Notes: generated by a model from the letters alone, not told the origin. DNA of 64,000 nt from Pseudomonadota bacterium (GCA_018241445.1 JAFEDT010000011.1:62001-126000); one strand, 5' to 3'; counted from the stretch's first letter, positions 9,249-18,693 are shown. A program made the numbers and translations.

Positions 9249-9353
9249 CTAGCTGGTAAGTCCCCTCGGCCCACGCCGCGGTTCAGCTCCCCTTGACACG
9301 CCCCTATATAGTGTTCCCAGAGGCGAATGTGCGGTCCTGAGAGGCGAAAGCTT
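9249..9353. promoter_or_regulatory. Divergent promoter region between glycosyltransferase and beta-helix genes
   Basis: This 105-base gap must hold promoters for both flanking genes. For the plus-strand gene, TATATA at 9305-9310 is a plausible -10 element with a weak TTCAGC 17 bases upstream. A ribosome-binding site GAGAGG lies ahead of ATG 9354. Nothing convincing was seen for the minus strand. Confidence 0.3.
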
Positions 9354-11048
9354 ATGCATCGTCGCGAATTTGCCGCAGAACTGCTGGCTGCCATTGCCGG
9401 TTCGGCCCTCACGGTGCAAAGCTTGGGCGCGACCCGAGCCGGCGAACCCGCAAGCGTGGACGTGCGGCGGTTCGGCGTCCTGGGAGACGGCAATGCGGAC
9501 GATACAGAGGCCATGAGTAGGGCAATCAAGTCCGGTCGGCCGCTGGACATCGGCGGGCTCACCATTCGCATCACGACGAAGCTCAGATTCCACAACGACA
9601 GACAACTCATCGTCGCGCGTGGCGGCTCGTTCAAGTTCGATGGACCTGCCAACGATCGCCTGCTGGACATCACCGCTTCCGGCGTGTGCTTCCTAGGGGT
9701 TAAGTTCGACGGCAACGGCAAGCAGGTGAATGCGTGCCTGCTCTACGTCGCATCCAACGCCGCAGACCCGAAATTCGTACGCTGCGGGTTTACGAATATC
9801 AAAGGAACTCACTCGGGGGGTGTAGTCAGCGATCACTCGAACGCGCAATACGCAGTGATGATAAGTCCCTACGGGGTGGAGGGATTCAACTTCGATAGTT
9901 GTGAGTTCACAGAGATCTACAATGATAATTCCGGATTGAGTGGAGTGACTCCTTCGGTCGGTTACGGGTTCGCGGGAGGTGTGTTTTTCCTGACGGATGA
10001 CTTCGCGAGTCCTGTGGCGCGGCAGACCGTCGTGACTTCCGGGCAGTTCCGCTCCTGTGTATTTCGCAATATCAGGACTCTATTGAGTCCAGGACTTTCG
10101 TATGCCAACTCCATTGACTACCAGGATGCGGATGGAATCCGGTTCTACGGCGACCTGCAGGGGGCAACGACTCTGAACGTCACCGTACGGGATTGCCACT
10201 TTCAGGACTGTGCCAAGCGGGCCGTGAAGGTTGCGCTTGCCAAGGGTGTAACAGTCTCCGGAGTCACGGTGATAGCCACCGAAGCGCTGCCGTATCCAAT
10301 GGTCACGGCCGTCAAAGTCGACGGCGACAACTGCCAGGTGCACGGATTGCGGGTTTTCTCGCCTGCGAACGCACCGATTCGCATGATCATCCAGACTCAT
10401 GACTGTAAGGATATACGCATAAATGACGTGTTTGCGGATCGTTGCAACTTGTTCTGGTCCATCGCCCCCAGGTCCCGATCAGTAGTGACGTCCGGATGGC
10501 GCGTCACAGATCTTCGGTGTGCATCGATCGTGGCGCCCGCCGGAGCGCCATGTGGTGGCGGTATCTGCGTCGAGACTCTTCCGGAGCGGTTTGAGGACTG
10601 CACGTTCGAGAACGTCGACTTCCAATGCGACGGGAGCTCGCACTCGATGCTCGCTGGCTTCTTCGCGGCGGCTACGCGATGCGTGGGGGTGGATCTGCGA
10701 GGTTGGCGGATCCGCAACGGCGATCTCAAAATCTCGGGGTTCGGATATCTGCTCGAGGACATGAATCAGGAGATTGAGGACGACCGCTATGTGAGCAGCG
10801 CTCCGGGGCGCGGGCCGCTGGAGGCAGGTCAACCGGTTGGTGTATTGGCCACGCGCGATTCGCGGATCGAGGGGTACACGCTGAATGTCAGAGCTATACC
10901 CAAGGGTTACCTCAATTCGCGCTTGCGGTATTTAGCATTGATCTGCGGCGATCACACCCATGTGTCCGGGCTGCACTTATCAGTACCTGACTCACTAACA
11001 AAGCAGACGAATGTGGAGAAGTTCATCTCTAATTCGTGCCGCGGATGA
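9354..11048 (+). CDS. Tat-exported right-handed beta-helix protein (pectate-lyase-like fold)
   Basis: 564 residues. The N-terminus MHRREFAAELLAAIAGSAL is a twin-arginine-type signal (RRxF followed by a hydrophobic stretch). The mature part begins VDVRRFGVLGDGNADDTEAM, the classic start of Pectate_lyase_3 beta-helix proteins. Many short strand-and-turn repeats follow. ATG 9354 is preferred over ATG 9327 because of GAGAGG just upstream and because the Tat motif then sits at the very start. Such proteins cleave or epimerise acidic polysaccharides in the periplasm or outside the cell. Within this cluster it could trim the locally made polymer. No catalytic residues were identified. Confidence 0.7.
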   Translation: MHRREFAAELLAAIAGSALTVQSLGATRAGEPASVDVRRFGVLGDGNADDTEAMSRAIKSGRPLDIGGLTIRITTKLRFHNDRQLIVARGGSFKFDGPANDRLLDITASGVCFLGVKFDGNGKQVNACLLYVASNAADPKFVRCGFTNIKGTHSGGVVSDHSNAQYAVMISPYGVEGFNFDSCEFTEIYNDNSGLSGVTPSVGYGFAGGVFFLTDDFASPVARQTVVTSGQFRSCVFRNIRTLLSPGLSYANSIDYQDADGIRFYGDLQGATTLNVTVRDCHFQDCAKRAVKVALAKGVTVSGVTVIATEALPYPMVTAVKVDGDNCQVHGLRVFSPANAPIRMIIQTHDCKDIRINDVFADRCNLFWSIAPRSRSVVTSGWRVTDLRCASIVAPAGAPCGGGICVETLPERFEDCTFENVDFQCDGSSHSMLAGFFAAATRCVGVDLRGWRIRNGDLKISGFGYLLEDMNQEIEDDRYVSSAPGRGPLEAGQPVGVLATRDSRIEGYTLNVRAIPKGYLNSRLRYLALICGDHTHVSGLHLSVPDSLTKQTNVEKFISNSCRG

Positions 11049-11205
11049 TCCGTTTCGCTCTTCGGTGCCATGGGGACGTCAACGCCTGGAACAGACAAGC
11101 GTTGATGAACCGCAACTCGGGGTGTGGCGGGGGCCCGGCACATCTGCATCTCCCCGGCTCTTTGCCTTAGAATGGCCCCCAACGGAGGCGCACATTGGAG
11201 GCGGC

Positions 11206-13251
11206 ATGAGGGACAGTGCGGTTGGTGCGAAACAGCTAGCCTTGGGTCGTAGCGCCGCGGAGCGTGTTCTTGCGCTTCCCCGTCAGGCCAAGCGGCTGAT
11301 CATGGCGTTGGCGGACGCGATCGCCATCCCCACGGCCCTCTGGGCGGCGCTCGCGCTGAAGTTCGACCGCTTCGATCCCGTCATTGACCGCACCCTGGCT
11401 TACTTCCTTATCGCCACCGGTTCGGCCCTGTTCTTCTTCTGGGCCTTAGGCTTGTACCGCGCGGTGATCCGCTTCATGGGGCCGCGGGCCATGGTTACCG
11501 TGATCGCGGGCGTCACGCTTTCCGCGCTGGTGCTGGCGCTGTTCGACCGCTTCTACTCCAGTCACCAGATCCCGATAACAGCCCTCGGCATCTACTGGGC
11601 CCTGGCCTTGCCCTATGTCGGGGGCAGCCGTTTCCTCGCCCGCTACCTGTTCCTGCGGCGTTCCGGCGCTGGCCGCCGGCCTGCTGCGCGGGTGGTGATC
11701 TACGGCGCCGGAACCGCCGGGGCCCGTGTTTCCACGCTGTTGCTGGGGGGCACGGACTACCAGCCCGTGGCCTTCGTCGACGACAACCGCTCGCTGCAGG
11801 GCGGCAATATCAACGGGATCCGGGTCTTCGATCCGGATGCCTTACCCGACCTGGTGCGTCAGCGGCGTATCGACCGCATCCTGCTGGCTATGCCTGCAGT
11901 GTCGCGACGGCGCCGGCGCGAGATCCTGTCTCACCTGGAGCCCTTAGGCGTCCACATCCAGTCGCTGCCCGACATGTCGGACCTGATTTCCGGCAGGGCG
12001 CAGATCAGTGAGCTCCGGGACGTCGAGGTCAGTGACCTTTTGGGCAGGGACCCGGTGCCGCCCAGGCCCAAGCTGTTCAGCTCCTGCATCCGCGGCAAGT
12101 GTGTGATGGTCACGGGGGCGGGGGGGTCGATCGGTTCGGAACTGTGCCGCCAGATCATTCGCTTGAGTCCCACGCGCCTGATCCTGTTCGAGATGTCGGA
12201 GCTCGCGCTCTACAACATCGAGCGGGAGCTGGAAGAGCTGGCAAACCAGGAGCGGCTGGAAGTGGAGATCATCCCGCTGCTCGGCAACGCCCATCACCGC
12301 CACCGGGTGCGCGAGGTGCTTTCGACCTTCGGCGTCCAGACCGTCTACCACGCCGCGGCCTACAAGCACGTGCCGATCGTGGAGCACAACGTCATCGAGG
12401 GTGTGCACAACAATGTGATCGGGACCTGGTACACCGCCGAGGCCGCGCTCGAGACGGAGGTTGAGACCTTCGTCCTCGTGTCCACCGACAAGGCGGTCAA
12501 CCCGACCAACGTCATGGGCGCCACCAAGCGCCTGGCGGAACTGGTGCTGCAGGCCCTGCAGGAGCGCACCACCCACACGCGCTTCTGCATGGTGCGCTTC
12601 GGCAACGTGCTCGCATCATCCGGCTCAGTGGTGCCGCTGTTCCAGGAACAGATCCGTCGCGGCGGCCCCGTGACGGTGACCCACCCGGACGTGATCCGTT
12701 ATTTCATGACCATCCCGGAGGCGGCGCAGCTGGTCGTGCAGGCCGGCTCGATGGCCAAGGGCGGGGACGTCTTCGTGCTGGACATGGGGCGCCCGGTGCG
12801 CATCGATGACCTGGCGCGGCGGCTGGTCAACCTGATGGGACTCACGGTCCGCGATGCCAGCAATCCCGACGGGGACATCGAGATTCAGTACACCGGGCTG
12901 CGCACCGCGGAGAAGCTGTTCGAGGAGCTGCTGATCGGCTCCAACGTGGCCGGCACGGACCACCCGATGATCATGCGCGCCATCGAGCATCGGTTGCCCT
13001 GGGCGCGCATGGAGGAGATCCTGCAGGAGCTGCTGGTGGCGCTCGCCAGTTTTGACTGTCACCGCGCGCTGGACCTGCTGTCGGCGTCGGTGGTGGAGTT
13101 CCGCTCCGAACCGCAGATCTCCGACTACGTCTGGACGCGCAAGGCGCTGCTGCCGCACGCCCCGGCCGCGAAGGTCGCCGACTTCGCCGCCAAGCGGCGC
13201 CTGTCGGAAGCGGGCAAGACCTCGACCGGGCCCGGTCCCACGGGCGGATGA
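11206..13251 (+). CDS. wbpM: Membrane-anchored UDP-GlcNAc 4,6-dehydratase (WbpM/PglF/CapD family)
   Basis: 681 residues. The N-terminal third has four hydrophobic helices and a Rossmann-like CoA-binding/NAD-like region (VVIYGAGTAGARV). The C-terminal catalytic domain starts VMVTGAGGSIGSELCRQ and contains STDKAVNPTNVMGATKR, where the catalytic Tyr is replaced by Met as in WbpM and FlaA1. It makes UDP-2-acetamido-4-keto-2,6-dideoxyglucose, the precursor for QuiNAc or FucNAc. ATG 11206 with GGAGG at 11198-11202 is preferred to an upstream start that would run into the beta-helix gene. It is normally the last gene of wbp-type O-antigen clusters, which fits this position. Confidence 0.88.
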   Translation: MRDSAVGAKQLALGRSAAERVLALPRQAKRLIMALADAIAIPTALWAALALKFDRFDPVIDRTLAYFLIATGSALFFFWALGLYRAVIRFMGPRAMVTVIAGVTLSALVLALFDRFYSSHQIPITALGIYWALALPYVGGSRFLARYLFLRRSGAGRRPAARVVIYGAGTAGARVSTLLLGGTDYQPVAFVDDNRSLQGGNINGIRVFDPDALPDLVRQRRIDRILLAMPAVSRRRRREILSHLEPLGVHIQSLPDMSDLISGRAQISELRDVEVSDLLGRDPVPPRPKLFSSCIRGKCVMVTGAGGSIGSELCRQIIRLSPTRLILFEMSELALYNIERELEELANQERLEVEIIPLLGNAHHRHRVREVLSTFGVQTVYHAAAYKHVPIVEHNVIEGVHNNVIGTWYTAEAALETEVETFVLVSTDKAVNPTNVMGATKRLAELVLQALQERTTHTRFCMVRFGNVLASSGSVVPLFQEQIRRGGPVTVTHPDVIRYFMTIPEAAQLVVQAGSMAKGGDVFVLDMGRPVRIDDLARRLVNLMGLTVRDASNPDGDIEIQYTGLRTAEKLFEELLIGSNVAGTDHPMIMRAIEHRLPWARMEEILQELLVALASFDCHRALDLLSASVVEFRSEPQISDYVWTRKALLPHAPAAKVADFAAKRRLSEAGKTSTGPGPTGG

Positions 13252-13323
13252 TCCGGCCCCAGGGCCGCGAGTGGGGCGGCCTGTGCCCGGCTCGACGGTT
13301 TCAGGGGAGGGTGCTTGAGACCT

Positions 13324-13342
13324 GCCACGGGTTCCCGTAGGC
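13324..13342 (+). terminator. Weak hairpin between wbpM and ugd
   Basis: ACGGG and CCCGT form a five-base stem around a two-base loop, extended by GCC/GGC across a one-base bulge. A pyrimidine-rich CTTTCTT follows a few bases later. It could be a weak terminator separating wbpM from ugd, but the T-tract is interrupted. Confidence 0.25.
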
Positions 13343-13377
13343 TGCCTAATCTTTCTTACTGCTCAAGAACTTAGCCT

Positions 13378-14712
13378 ATGCGCGTGACGATTTTCGGCTC
13401 CGGGTACGTGGGCCTGGTAACCGGCGCCTGCCTGGCGGAAGCCGGCAATCACGTGATCTGCGTGGACGTGGACGCCGGCAAGATCGAGCGCCTGAAGCGC
13501 GGCGAAGTCCCGATCCACGAGCCGGGCCTGGACGAGGTCATCAAGCGCAATGCGGAGGCCGGGCGGCTGGAGTTCACCACCGATGCGGCCCGGGGCGTGG
13601 AGCACGGCCTGTTCCAGTTGATCGCCGTGGGCACGCCCCCGGGAGAGGACGGATCCGCGGACCTGCGCTACGTGCTGGCCGTGGCCCGGACCATCGGCAC
13701 CCACCTGAACCGCTATGCCATCGTCATCACCAAGTCCACCGTTCCAGTCGGCACGGCCGACAAGGTCCGGGAGGAACTGGCGCGCACGCTCACCGCTCGC
13801 GAGGCGAAGCCGGAGTTCGACGTCGTCTCCAACCCCGAATTCCTGAAGGAGGGTGCGGCGATCGCCGATTTCATGAAGCCGGACCGCGTGGTGGTGGGCA
13901 CCGACAATCCCCGCACCACGGAACTGATGCGGGCGCTCTACGAGCCGTTCATCCGCAACCATGACCGGCTGATCGTGATGGATATCCGGTCCTCCGAGCT
14001 GACCAAGTACGCCGCCAACGCCATGCTGGCGACCAAGATCAGCTTCATGAACGAGCTGGCCAACATCGCCGAGAAGGTCGGCGCGGACATCGAGAAGGTG
14101 CGCGTGGGTATCGGGTCCGATCCGCGCATCGGCTACAGCTTCATCTACCCCGGCACGGGTTACGGGGGCTCCTGTTTCCCGAAGGACGTGCAGGCACTGA
14201 TCCGCTCGGCCCACGAGGCCGGCCATGAGCCGCAGATACTCGATGCCGTGGAGGCGGTCAACGCCCGCCAGAAGGAGATCCTGTTCCGCAAGATGCAGCA
14301 GCACTTCACGCAGGGCCTGAAGGGCCGCGCGATCGCCCTGTGGGGGCTGGCATTCAAGCCCCAGACCGACGACATGCGCGAGGCGCCCGCGGTCACCCTC
14401 ATCAACCTGCTGCTCGCTGCCGGCGCCACGGTGCGCGGCTACGACCCGGTGGCAGGCGCGGAGGCGCAGCGCCTGTTCGCCGGCCAGAAGGGCTTTTCCC
14501 TGGCTAAAAATGCCTACGAAGCAGCCCAGGGGGCCGATGCACTCGCCATCGTGACCGAGTGGCAGGAATTCCGCAGCCCGGACTTCGATCGCCTGCGCGA
14601 AGTGCTCAAGACCCCGGTGATCTTCGACGGCCGCAATCTCTACGATCCGGCCATGGTCCAGCGCCTGGGTCTCACTTATTACGCCATCGGACGCGGCCGG
14701 GTCGCGGGTTAG
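13378..14712 (+). CDS. ugd: UDP-glucose 6-dehydrogenase
   Basis: 444 residues. This cytoplasmic enzyme oxidises UDP-glucose to UDP-glucuronate with two NAD+. The N-terminal Rossmann motif is [16 protein letters not shown], and [11 protein letters not shown] follows in the middle. The catalytic Cys is in [10 protein letters not shown] near residue 264. The C-terminal UDP-binding domain includes [18 protein letters not shown]. It reads as Ugd rather than the ManNAc dehydrogenase WecC. The next gene, manC, begins three bases after the stop, so both are likely co-transcribed. UDP-GlcA would supply an acidic sugar for the polymer. Confidence 0.93.
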   Translation: MRVTIFGSGYVGLVTGACLAEAGNHVICVDVDAGKIERLKRGEVPIHEPGLDEVIKRNAEAGRLEFTTDAARGVEHGLFQLIAVGTPPGEDGSADLRYVLAVARTIGTHLNRYAIVITKSTVPVGTADKVREELARTLTAREAKPEFDVVSNPEFLKEGAAIADFMKPDRVVVGTDNPRTTELMRALYEPFIRNHDRLIVMDIRSSELTKYAANAMLATKISFMNELANIAEKVGADIEKVRVGIGSDPRIGYSFIYPGTGYGGSCFPKDVQALIRSAHEAGHEPQILDAVEAVNARQKEILFRKMQQHFTQGLKGRAIALWGLAFKPQTDDMREAPAVTLINLLLAAGATVRGYDPVAGAEAQRLFAGQKGFSLAKNAYEAAQGADALAIVTEWQEFRSPDFDRLREVLKTPVIFDGRNLYDPAMVQRLGLTYYAIGRGRVAG

Positions 14713-14715
14713 CAG

Positions 14716-16149
14716 ATGCTCGTTCCAGTCATTTTGTCCGGCGGCGCCGGCACCCGCCTGTGGCCCCTGTCGCGGGAGCTATATCCCAAGCAGCTGCTGG
14801 CCCTGACCGGCAATCGCACCATGCTGCAGCAGACGGCGCTGCGCATGAGCGGCCTGGATACCGCGCCCCCGGTGGTGGTGTGCAACGAGGCGCACCGCTT
14901 CCTGGTGGCCGAGCAGCTGCGGCAGTTGCAGGTGGTGCCGCGCGCCACCGTGCTGGAGCCTTTCGGTCGCAACACCGCGCCGGCCATCGCGCTGGCGGCG
15001 CATGCAGCCTTGCAGGGTGGGGCGGCGTCCGCCGAGCCGTTGCTGCTGGTGCTGCCCGCCGATCACGTCATCCGCGACGTTGCGGCATTCCAGGGCGCCG
15101 TGCGGCTGGCGCTGCCGGCCGCACGCCAGGGCCAACTCGTGACATTCGGTATCGTGCCGGGCTCTCCCGAGACCGGCTATGGCTACATCCAGCGCGGCGC
15201 CCCGGCCGCGGATGCCACCGGTGTGTTCCGCATCGCGCGCTTCGTAGAGAAGCCGGATCTCGAGCGGGCGAGCGAGTTCGTGGGCGCAGGTTCCTACTAC
15301 TGGAACAGCGGCATGTTCCTGTTCGGCGCGCAGCGCTATCTTGCGGAACTCGCGAGATGGGCGCCGGACATCGCGCGCGCCTGCGCGGCGGCCTTCGCCG
15401 GCGCCAGGGCGGACCTGGACTTCACCCGCATCGACACCAGGGCCTTCGAATCCTGCCCGTCGGATTCCATCGACTACGCCGTGATGGAGAAGACCGACGC
15501 GGCGGTGGTCGTGCCACTGGATGCGGGCTGGAGCGATGTCGGCTCCTGGTCGTCGCTGCACGGCGCCAGCGACCCGGACGGCAGCGGCAACGTCAGCCAC
15601 GGCGATGTCATCGCCGAGGACACCCAGGGCAGTTATCTGTACTCCGAGAGCCGGCTGGTGGCGGCCGTGGGGCTGAGGGATCACGTGGTGGTGGAGACCA
15701 AGGACGCGGTACTGGTCGCCCCGCGTGAGCGCGTGCAGGACGTGAAGAAGCTGGTGACGCGGCTGAAGGAGCAGGGGCGCTACGAGCACTCCCTGCACCG
15801 CGAGGTGTTCCGTCCCTGGGGCAGTTACGACAGCATCGAGAACGGCGCACGCTTCCAGGTGAAGCGCCTCAAGGTCAAACCCGGCGCCACGCTGTCACTG
15901 CAGATGCATCACCACCGCGCCGAGCACTGGGTGGTGGTCGCCGGGACCGCCCGCATCACTCGCGGGGATGAGGTGTTCCTGCTGGAGGAGAACCAGTCCA
16001 CCTACATTCCCATCGGCGTAAAGCACCGGATCGAAAACCCGGGCAAGGTGCTGCTGGAGGTCATCGAGGTGCAGTCAGGGTCATACCTGGGAGAGGATGA
16101 CATCGTGCGCTTCGAGGACGTATACGGGCGCAAGGGGACCACGACGTGA
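14716..16149 (+). CDS. manC: Mannose-1-phosphate guanylyltransferase / mannose-6-phosphate isomerase
   Basis: A bifunctional type II enzyme (XanB/AlgA/ManC family) of 477 residues. The N-terminal nucleotidyltransferase carries [17 protein letters not shown] and YPKQLL. The C-terminal cupin isomerase domain has [18 protein letters not shown]. It makes GDP-mannose from mannose-1-phosphate and GTP, and interconverts fructose-6-P and mannose-6-P. It follows ugd by three bases and works with the phosphomannomutase at 16664. No GDP-mannose dehydratase is in the window, so the product may be used directly or converted elsewhere. Confidence 0.92.
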   Translation: MLVPVILSGGAGTRLWPLSRELYPKQLLALTGNRTMLQQTALRMSGLDTAPPVVVCNEAHRFLVAEQLRQLQVVPRATVLEPFGRNTAPAIALAAHAALQGGAASAEPLLLVLPADHVIRDVAAFQGAVRLALPAARQGQLVTFGIVPGSPETGYGYIQRGAPAADATGVFRIARFVEKPDLERASEFVGAGSYYWNSGMFLFGAQRYLAELARWAPDIARACAAAFAGARADLDFTRIDTRAFESCPSDSIDYAVMEKTDAAVVVPLDAGWSDVGSWSSLHGASDPDGSGNVSHGDVIAEDTQGSYLYSESRLVAAVGLRDHVVVETKDAVLVAPRERVQDVKKLVTRLKEQGRYEHSLHREVFRPWGSYDSIENGARFQVKRLKVKPGATLSLQMHHHRAEHWVVVAGTARITRGDEVFLLEENQSTYIPIGVKHRIENPGKVLLEVIEVQSGSYLGEDDIVRFEDVYGRKGTTT

Positions 16150-16161
16150 ATGTGGCTCGCG

Positions 16162-16338
16162 CTACGGCTTGCGCGCGACGACCCGACCGTTTTCCCAGAA
16201 GTACAGGGGTGTGCCATACATCCGGGCGGTCTTGCGCGCGCTGCGCGCGGCCATCCGCAGCCCCCGGGCGACGCCGTCGGCGAAGGTCTCGGGTTCCTTG
16301 CGGCGCGCTTTCTTCTTGACGATCCTTCTTACGGCCAT
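16162..16338 (-). CDS. Small basic protein, partner of a zeta-toxin-like gene
   Basis: 58 residues starting MAVRRIVKKKARRKEPE and ending YGTPLYFWENGRVVARKP, with a basic N-terminus and an Ala/Arg-rich helix. The ATG at 16338-16336 lies inside the stop region of the upstream zeta-like remnant (ATGGCCGTAA), with GGTGGAG just before it. It would therefore be translationally coupled to that gene. I recall small proteins of this type following zeta-like ATPase genes in proteobacteria, where they may act as antitoxins; that role is inference. The frame looks intact although its partner is broken. Confidence 0.55.
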   Translation of the reverse strand: MAVRRIVKKKARRKEPETFADGVARGLRMAARSARKTARMYGTPLYFWENGRVVARKP

Positions 16339-16612
16339 CGCTCCACCAGCTGCAGCGAACTTCCTGAATTGTCGTACACGGCCCATTCATCCGCCAGCGG
16401 GCGGTACGCCTTCAAGAAATTTTCCCATCCACGAGTGAATCGCCGCAGCACGTCCGCTCGGGGTACATCATGCCCACCCTGGCGCACACGGGTTTTACGA
16501 ACTGCACCACCCCGGCGACCTTCGGCAGATACTCTTTAGCAAACGTCGTTTTCCCGGCGCCGTTCGGACCGGCAATGACGATACAGCGGGGTTGTGGTCG
16601 CGACGTACCCAT
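16329..16612 (-). pseudogene. Internally deleted zeta-toxin-like P-loop kinase
   Basis: The 5' part encodes MGTSRPQPRCIVIAGPNGAG followed by KTTFAKEYL, a Walker A typical of zeta-like toxins, and runs in frame to VVQFV. After that, the normal family C-terminus is found in a different frame: RVRQGGHDVP, VLRRFTRGWENF, YRPLADEWAVYDNSG, ending at TAA 16331-16329. The junction is near 16494. About 100 residues between the P-loop and the substrate-binding part are missing and the frame has changed, so no active kinase can be made. Intact relatives are roughly 190-200 residues long. The small downstream gene survives. Confidence 0.72.
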
Positions 16613-16663
16613 GAGTCTCCCGCACAGACAATACCGTAATATACGGGCTACGGAGACTTCCCA

Positions 16664-18019
16664 ATGACCAACTTCAACGCCTTCAAGGCCTACGACATCC
16701 GTGGCCGCATCCCCGACGAGATCGACGAGTCGCTGGCCTACGACGTCGGGCGCGCCTATGCCGCTTTCGTCAAGCCGCGGCGCGTCGCGGTCGGCTACGA
16801 CATCCGCCTCTCCAGCCCGGCACTTGCCACCGCGCTCAAGCGCGGCCTGATCGACTCGGGCGTGAACGTGTTGGACATCGGTCTGTGGGGCACGGAGGGC
16901 AGCTACTTCGCCACTTTCGCGGAGAAACTTGACGGCGGGATCATGGTGACTGCCAGCCACAATCCGCCCGACTACAACGGCATGAAGTTCGTGCGCGAAG
17001 ACGCGCGCCCCATCAGCGGCGATACCGGGCTCATGGACATGCGTGACCTGATCGCCTCCGGCACCCTGCCGGGGAAAGCCGCCAGCCCCGGCACCGAGCG
17101 CCAGCTGGACATCCGCGAGAAGTACCTGGATCACCTGATGGGCTACGTCGATGCGGTCAAGCTGCGGCCGCTGAAGGTGGTGGTCAACGCCGGCAACGGT
17201 GGGGCCGGCGTGATCATCGACGCACTGGAATCGCGCCTGCCGTTCACCTTCATCAAGGTCAACAACAAGCCCGACGGGACTTTTCCCAACGGGGTGCCCA
17301 ACCCGATGCTGGAGGAGAACCGCGCCGCGACCGCGGACGTGGTGCGCAGCAGTGGCGCGGATGTCGGACTTGCGTGGGACGGGGACTACGACCGCTGCTT
17401 CTTCTTCGACGAGACCGGCCAGTTCATCGAGGGCTACTACCTGGTGGGCCTGTTGGCGCAGACTTTCCTCAAGCGCGAGCCGGGCGCGCGCATCGTGCAC
17501 GACCCGCGCCTGACCTGGAACACGCTCGACATCGTACGCCGCCTCGGCGGCACGGCAGTGCAGTGCAAGTCAGGCCACGCCTTCATCAAGCAGAAGATGC
17601 GCGAGGTGGATGCCGCCTATGGCGGTGAGATGAGCGCGCACCACTACTTCCGCCGCTTCTCCTACTGCGACAGCGGCATGATCCCCTGGCTGCTGGTGCT
17701 GGCGGTGATCAGTGAGAGCGGGCAGTCCCTGTCCGCCCTCGTGGGCGAGCGCATGCGGCTGTTCCCGGCAAGCGGGGAGATCAACCGCCACCTGACCACC
17801 GATGCGAAGTCGATCCTGGCGCGGGTGAGGGCGAAGTACGAGCCCGGCTCCAGGTCACTGGATCTCACCGACGGCCTGTCGCTCGAGTTCGAGCAGTGGC
17901 GCTTCAACCTGCGCGGGTCCAACACCGAGCCGCTGGTGCGCCTCAACGTCGAATCGCGCGGCGACGAGTCACTGATGCGCGAGAAGACAGCCGAGCTGCT
18001 GAAGCTGATTGACGGCTGA
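16664..18019 (+). CDS. manB: Phosphomannomutase/phosphoglucomutase (ManB/AlgC-like)
   Basis: 451 residues of the alpha-D-phosphohexomutase family. The start KAYDIRGRIPDEIDE is characteristic. The phosphoserine loop is TASHNPPDYNGMKF near residues 97-110, the metal-binding loop DGDYDRCF is near residues 238-245, and GEMSAHHYFR forms the sugar-specificity loop. It interconverts mannose-6-P and mannose-1-P (and possibly glucose phosphates), feeding manC. GGAG lies seven bases before the ATG. The zeta-like remnant lies between it and manC. Its 3' end overlaps the convergent vapC frame by 77 bases. Confidence 0.9.
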   Translation: MTNFNAFKAYDIRGRIPDEIDESLAYDVGRAYAAFVKPRRVAVGYDIRLSSPALATALKRGLIDSGVNVLDIGLWGTEGSYFATFAEKLDGGIMVTASHNPPDYNGMKFVREDARPISGDTGLMDMRDLIASGTLPGKAASPGTERQLDIREKYLDHLMGYVDAVKLRPLKVVVNAGNGGAGVIIDALESRLPFTFIKVNNKPDGTFPNGVPNPMLEENRAATADVVRSSGADVGLAWDGDYDRCFFFDETGQFIEGYYLVGLLAQTFLKREPGARIVHDPRLTWNTLDIVRRLGGTAVQCKSGHAFIKQKMREVDAAYGGEMSAHHYFRRFSYCDSGMIPWLLVLAVISESGQSLSALVGERMRLFPASGEINRHLTTDAKSILARVRAKYEPGSRSLDLTDGLSLEFEQWRFNLRGSNTEPLVRLNVESRGDESLMREKTAELLKLIDG

Positions 18020-18488
18020 GGGGACTGCCGGGCGCGCGGCCGGCGGGACCGTCGGGCCGGCCTCTGGCGCCGCCCTCGTGTATCTCGTGCCCTGACTCGA
18101 CGAGGCGCAGCGGGAAGAATCGGGCGATCACGCTGAAATCCCGGTCGCATGCCAATAGTGTGTAGCCCTCGCGCAGGCATTGCTGCGCGATCAGGCAGTC
18201 GATGGTGGAGCGGGGCGTGAAGCCTCGCACGCGGCAGGTACGGTAGATAGTGGCTGCGGCCTCGTAGTCGCTCCGCCCCAGTTCAGGCGCCATCTCCAGA
18301 CGAGCCAGATGCGCCTTGACGGGTTCAGCCTGCGCGTCATCCCGCATGCCCTGCAGGATTTCGGTCACCACCAGTCCCGACAGGACGACTACGTTTGCTT
18401 CAGCGAGACATAGTGCCAAGTAGTCGGTCTGTAGTGTCCGATCACCTCGGAAGTGGTCGATCCAGACCGAGCTATCGACCAGGATCAT
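17943..18488 (-). CDS. vapC: VapC-type PIN-domain toxin with a run-on C-terminus
   Basis: A probable RNase toxin. The PIN acidic residues are visible in ILVDSSVWIDHF, VVTEILQGM, STIDCLIAQ and ACDRDF. The start ATG at 18488 overlaps the vapB antitoxin gene by 17 bases, the usual vapBC arrangement. The core domain ends about residue 133. The frame then continues for some 48 Arg/Ala/Ser-rich residues and stops inside the 3' end of the convergent phosphomannomutase gene. Typical relatives are 125-140 residues, so the tail suggests loss of the original stop. The core looks intact, so activity is plausible. Confidence 0.8.
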   Translation of the reverse strand: MILVDSSVWIDHFRGDRTLQTDYLALCLAEANVVVLSGLVVTEILQGMRDDAQAEPVKAHLARLEMAPELGRSDYEAAATIYRTCRVRGFTPRSTIDCLIAQQCLREGYTLLACDRDFSVIARFFPLRLVESGHEIHEGGARGRPDGPAGRAPGSPLSRQSASAARLSSRASVTRRRAIRR

Positions 18489-18693
18489 TGGGGCGCCCCA
18501 CGCGGCTGGCACGCATCTGGTCCAGGTCGCCGATCCACTCGACTTTGCCACGCATGGCCAGCAGGCCCTGGCGCGCCAACAGGTTGGCGTACTGCGTCAG
18601 GGCCGCTTGGACCGCCGCTCTCTTTGTGGTCAAGCCGCCCAGTTCCATGACCTGCTTGAGCAGCTTCTCATCGATGTCGATATGCGTCTTCAT
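18472..18693 (-). CDS. vapB: VapB-type antitoxin
   Basis: 73 residues, beginning MKTHIDIDEKLLKQVMELGG and ending with a toxin-wrapping segment that includes LLAMRGKVEWIGDLDQMR. This is the common VapB family in which a short N-terminal DNA-binding part is followed by a helical and extended tail. ATG 18693 is chosen because the family begins at MKTHID; a longer in-frame start at 18732 lies inside the inverted repeat. The gene overlaps vapC and lies just downstream of a perfect inverted repeat that is probably its own operator. Confidence 0.82.
   Translation of the reverse strand: MKTHIDIDEKLLKQVMELGGLTTKRAAVQAALTQYANLLARQGLLAMRGKVEWIGDLDQMRASRVGRPNDPGR

Noticed and set aside
9293..9298. TTGACA as a -35 for the beta-helix gene
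   Set aside because: The TATATA that could be its -10 begins only six bases after it, and at the normal 17-base distance nothing resembles a -10.
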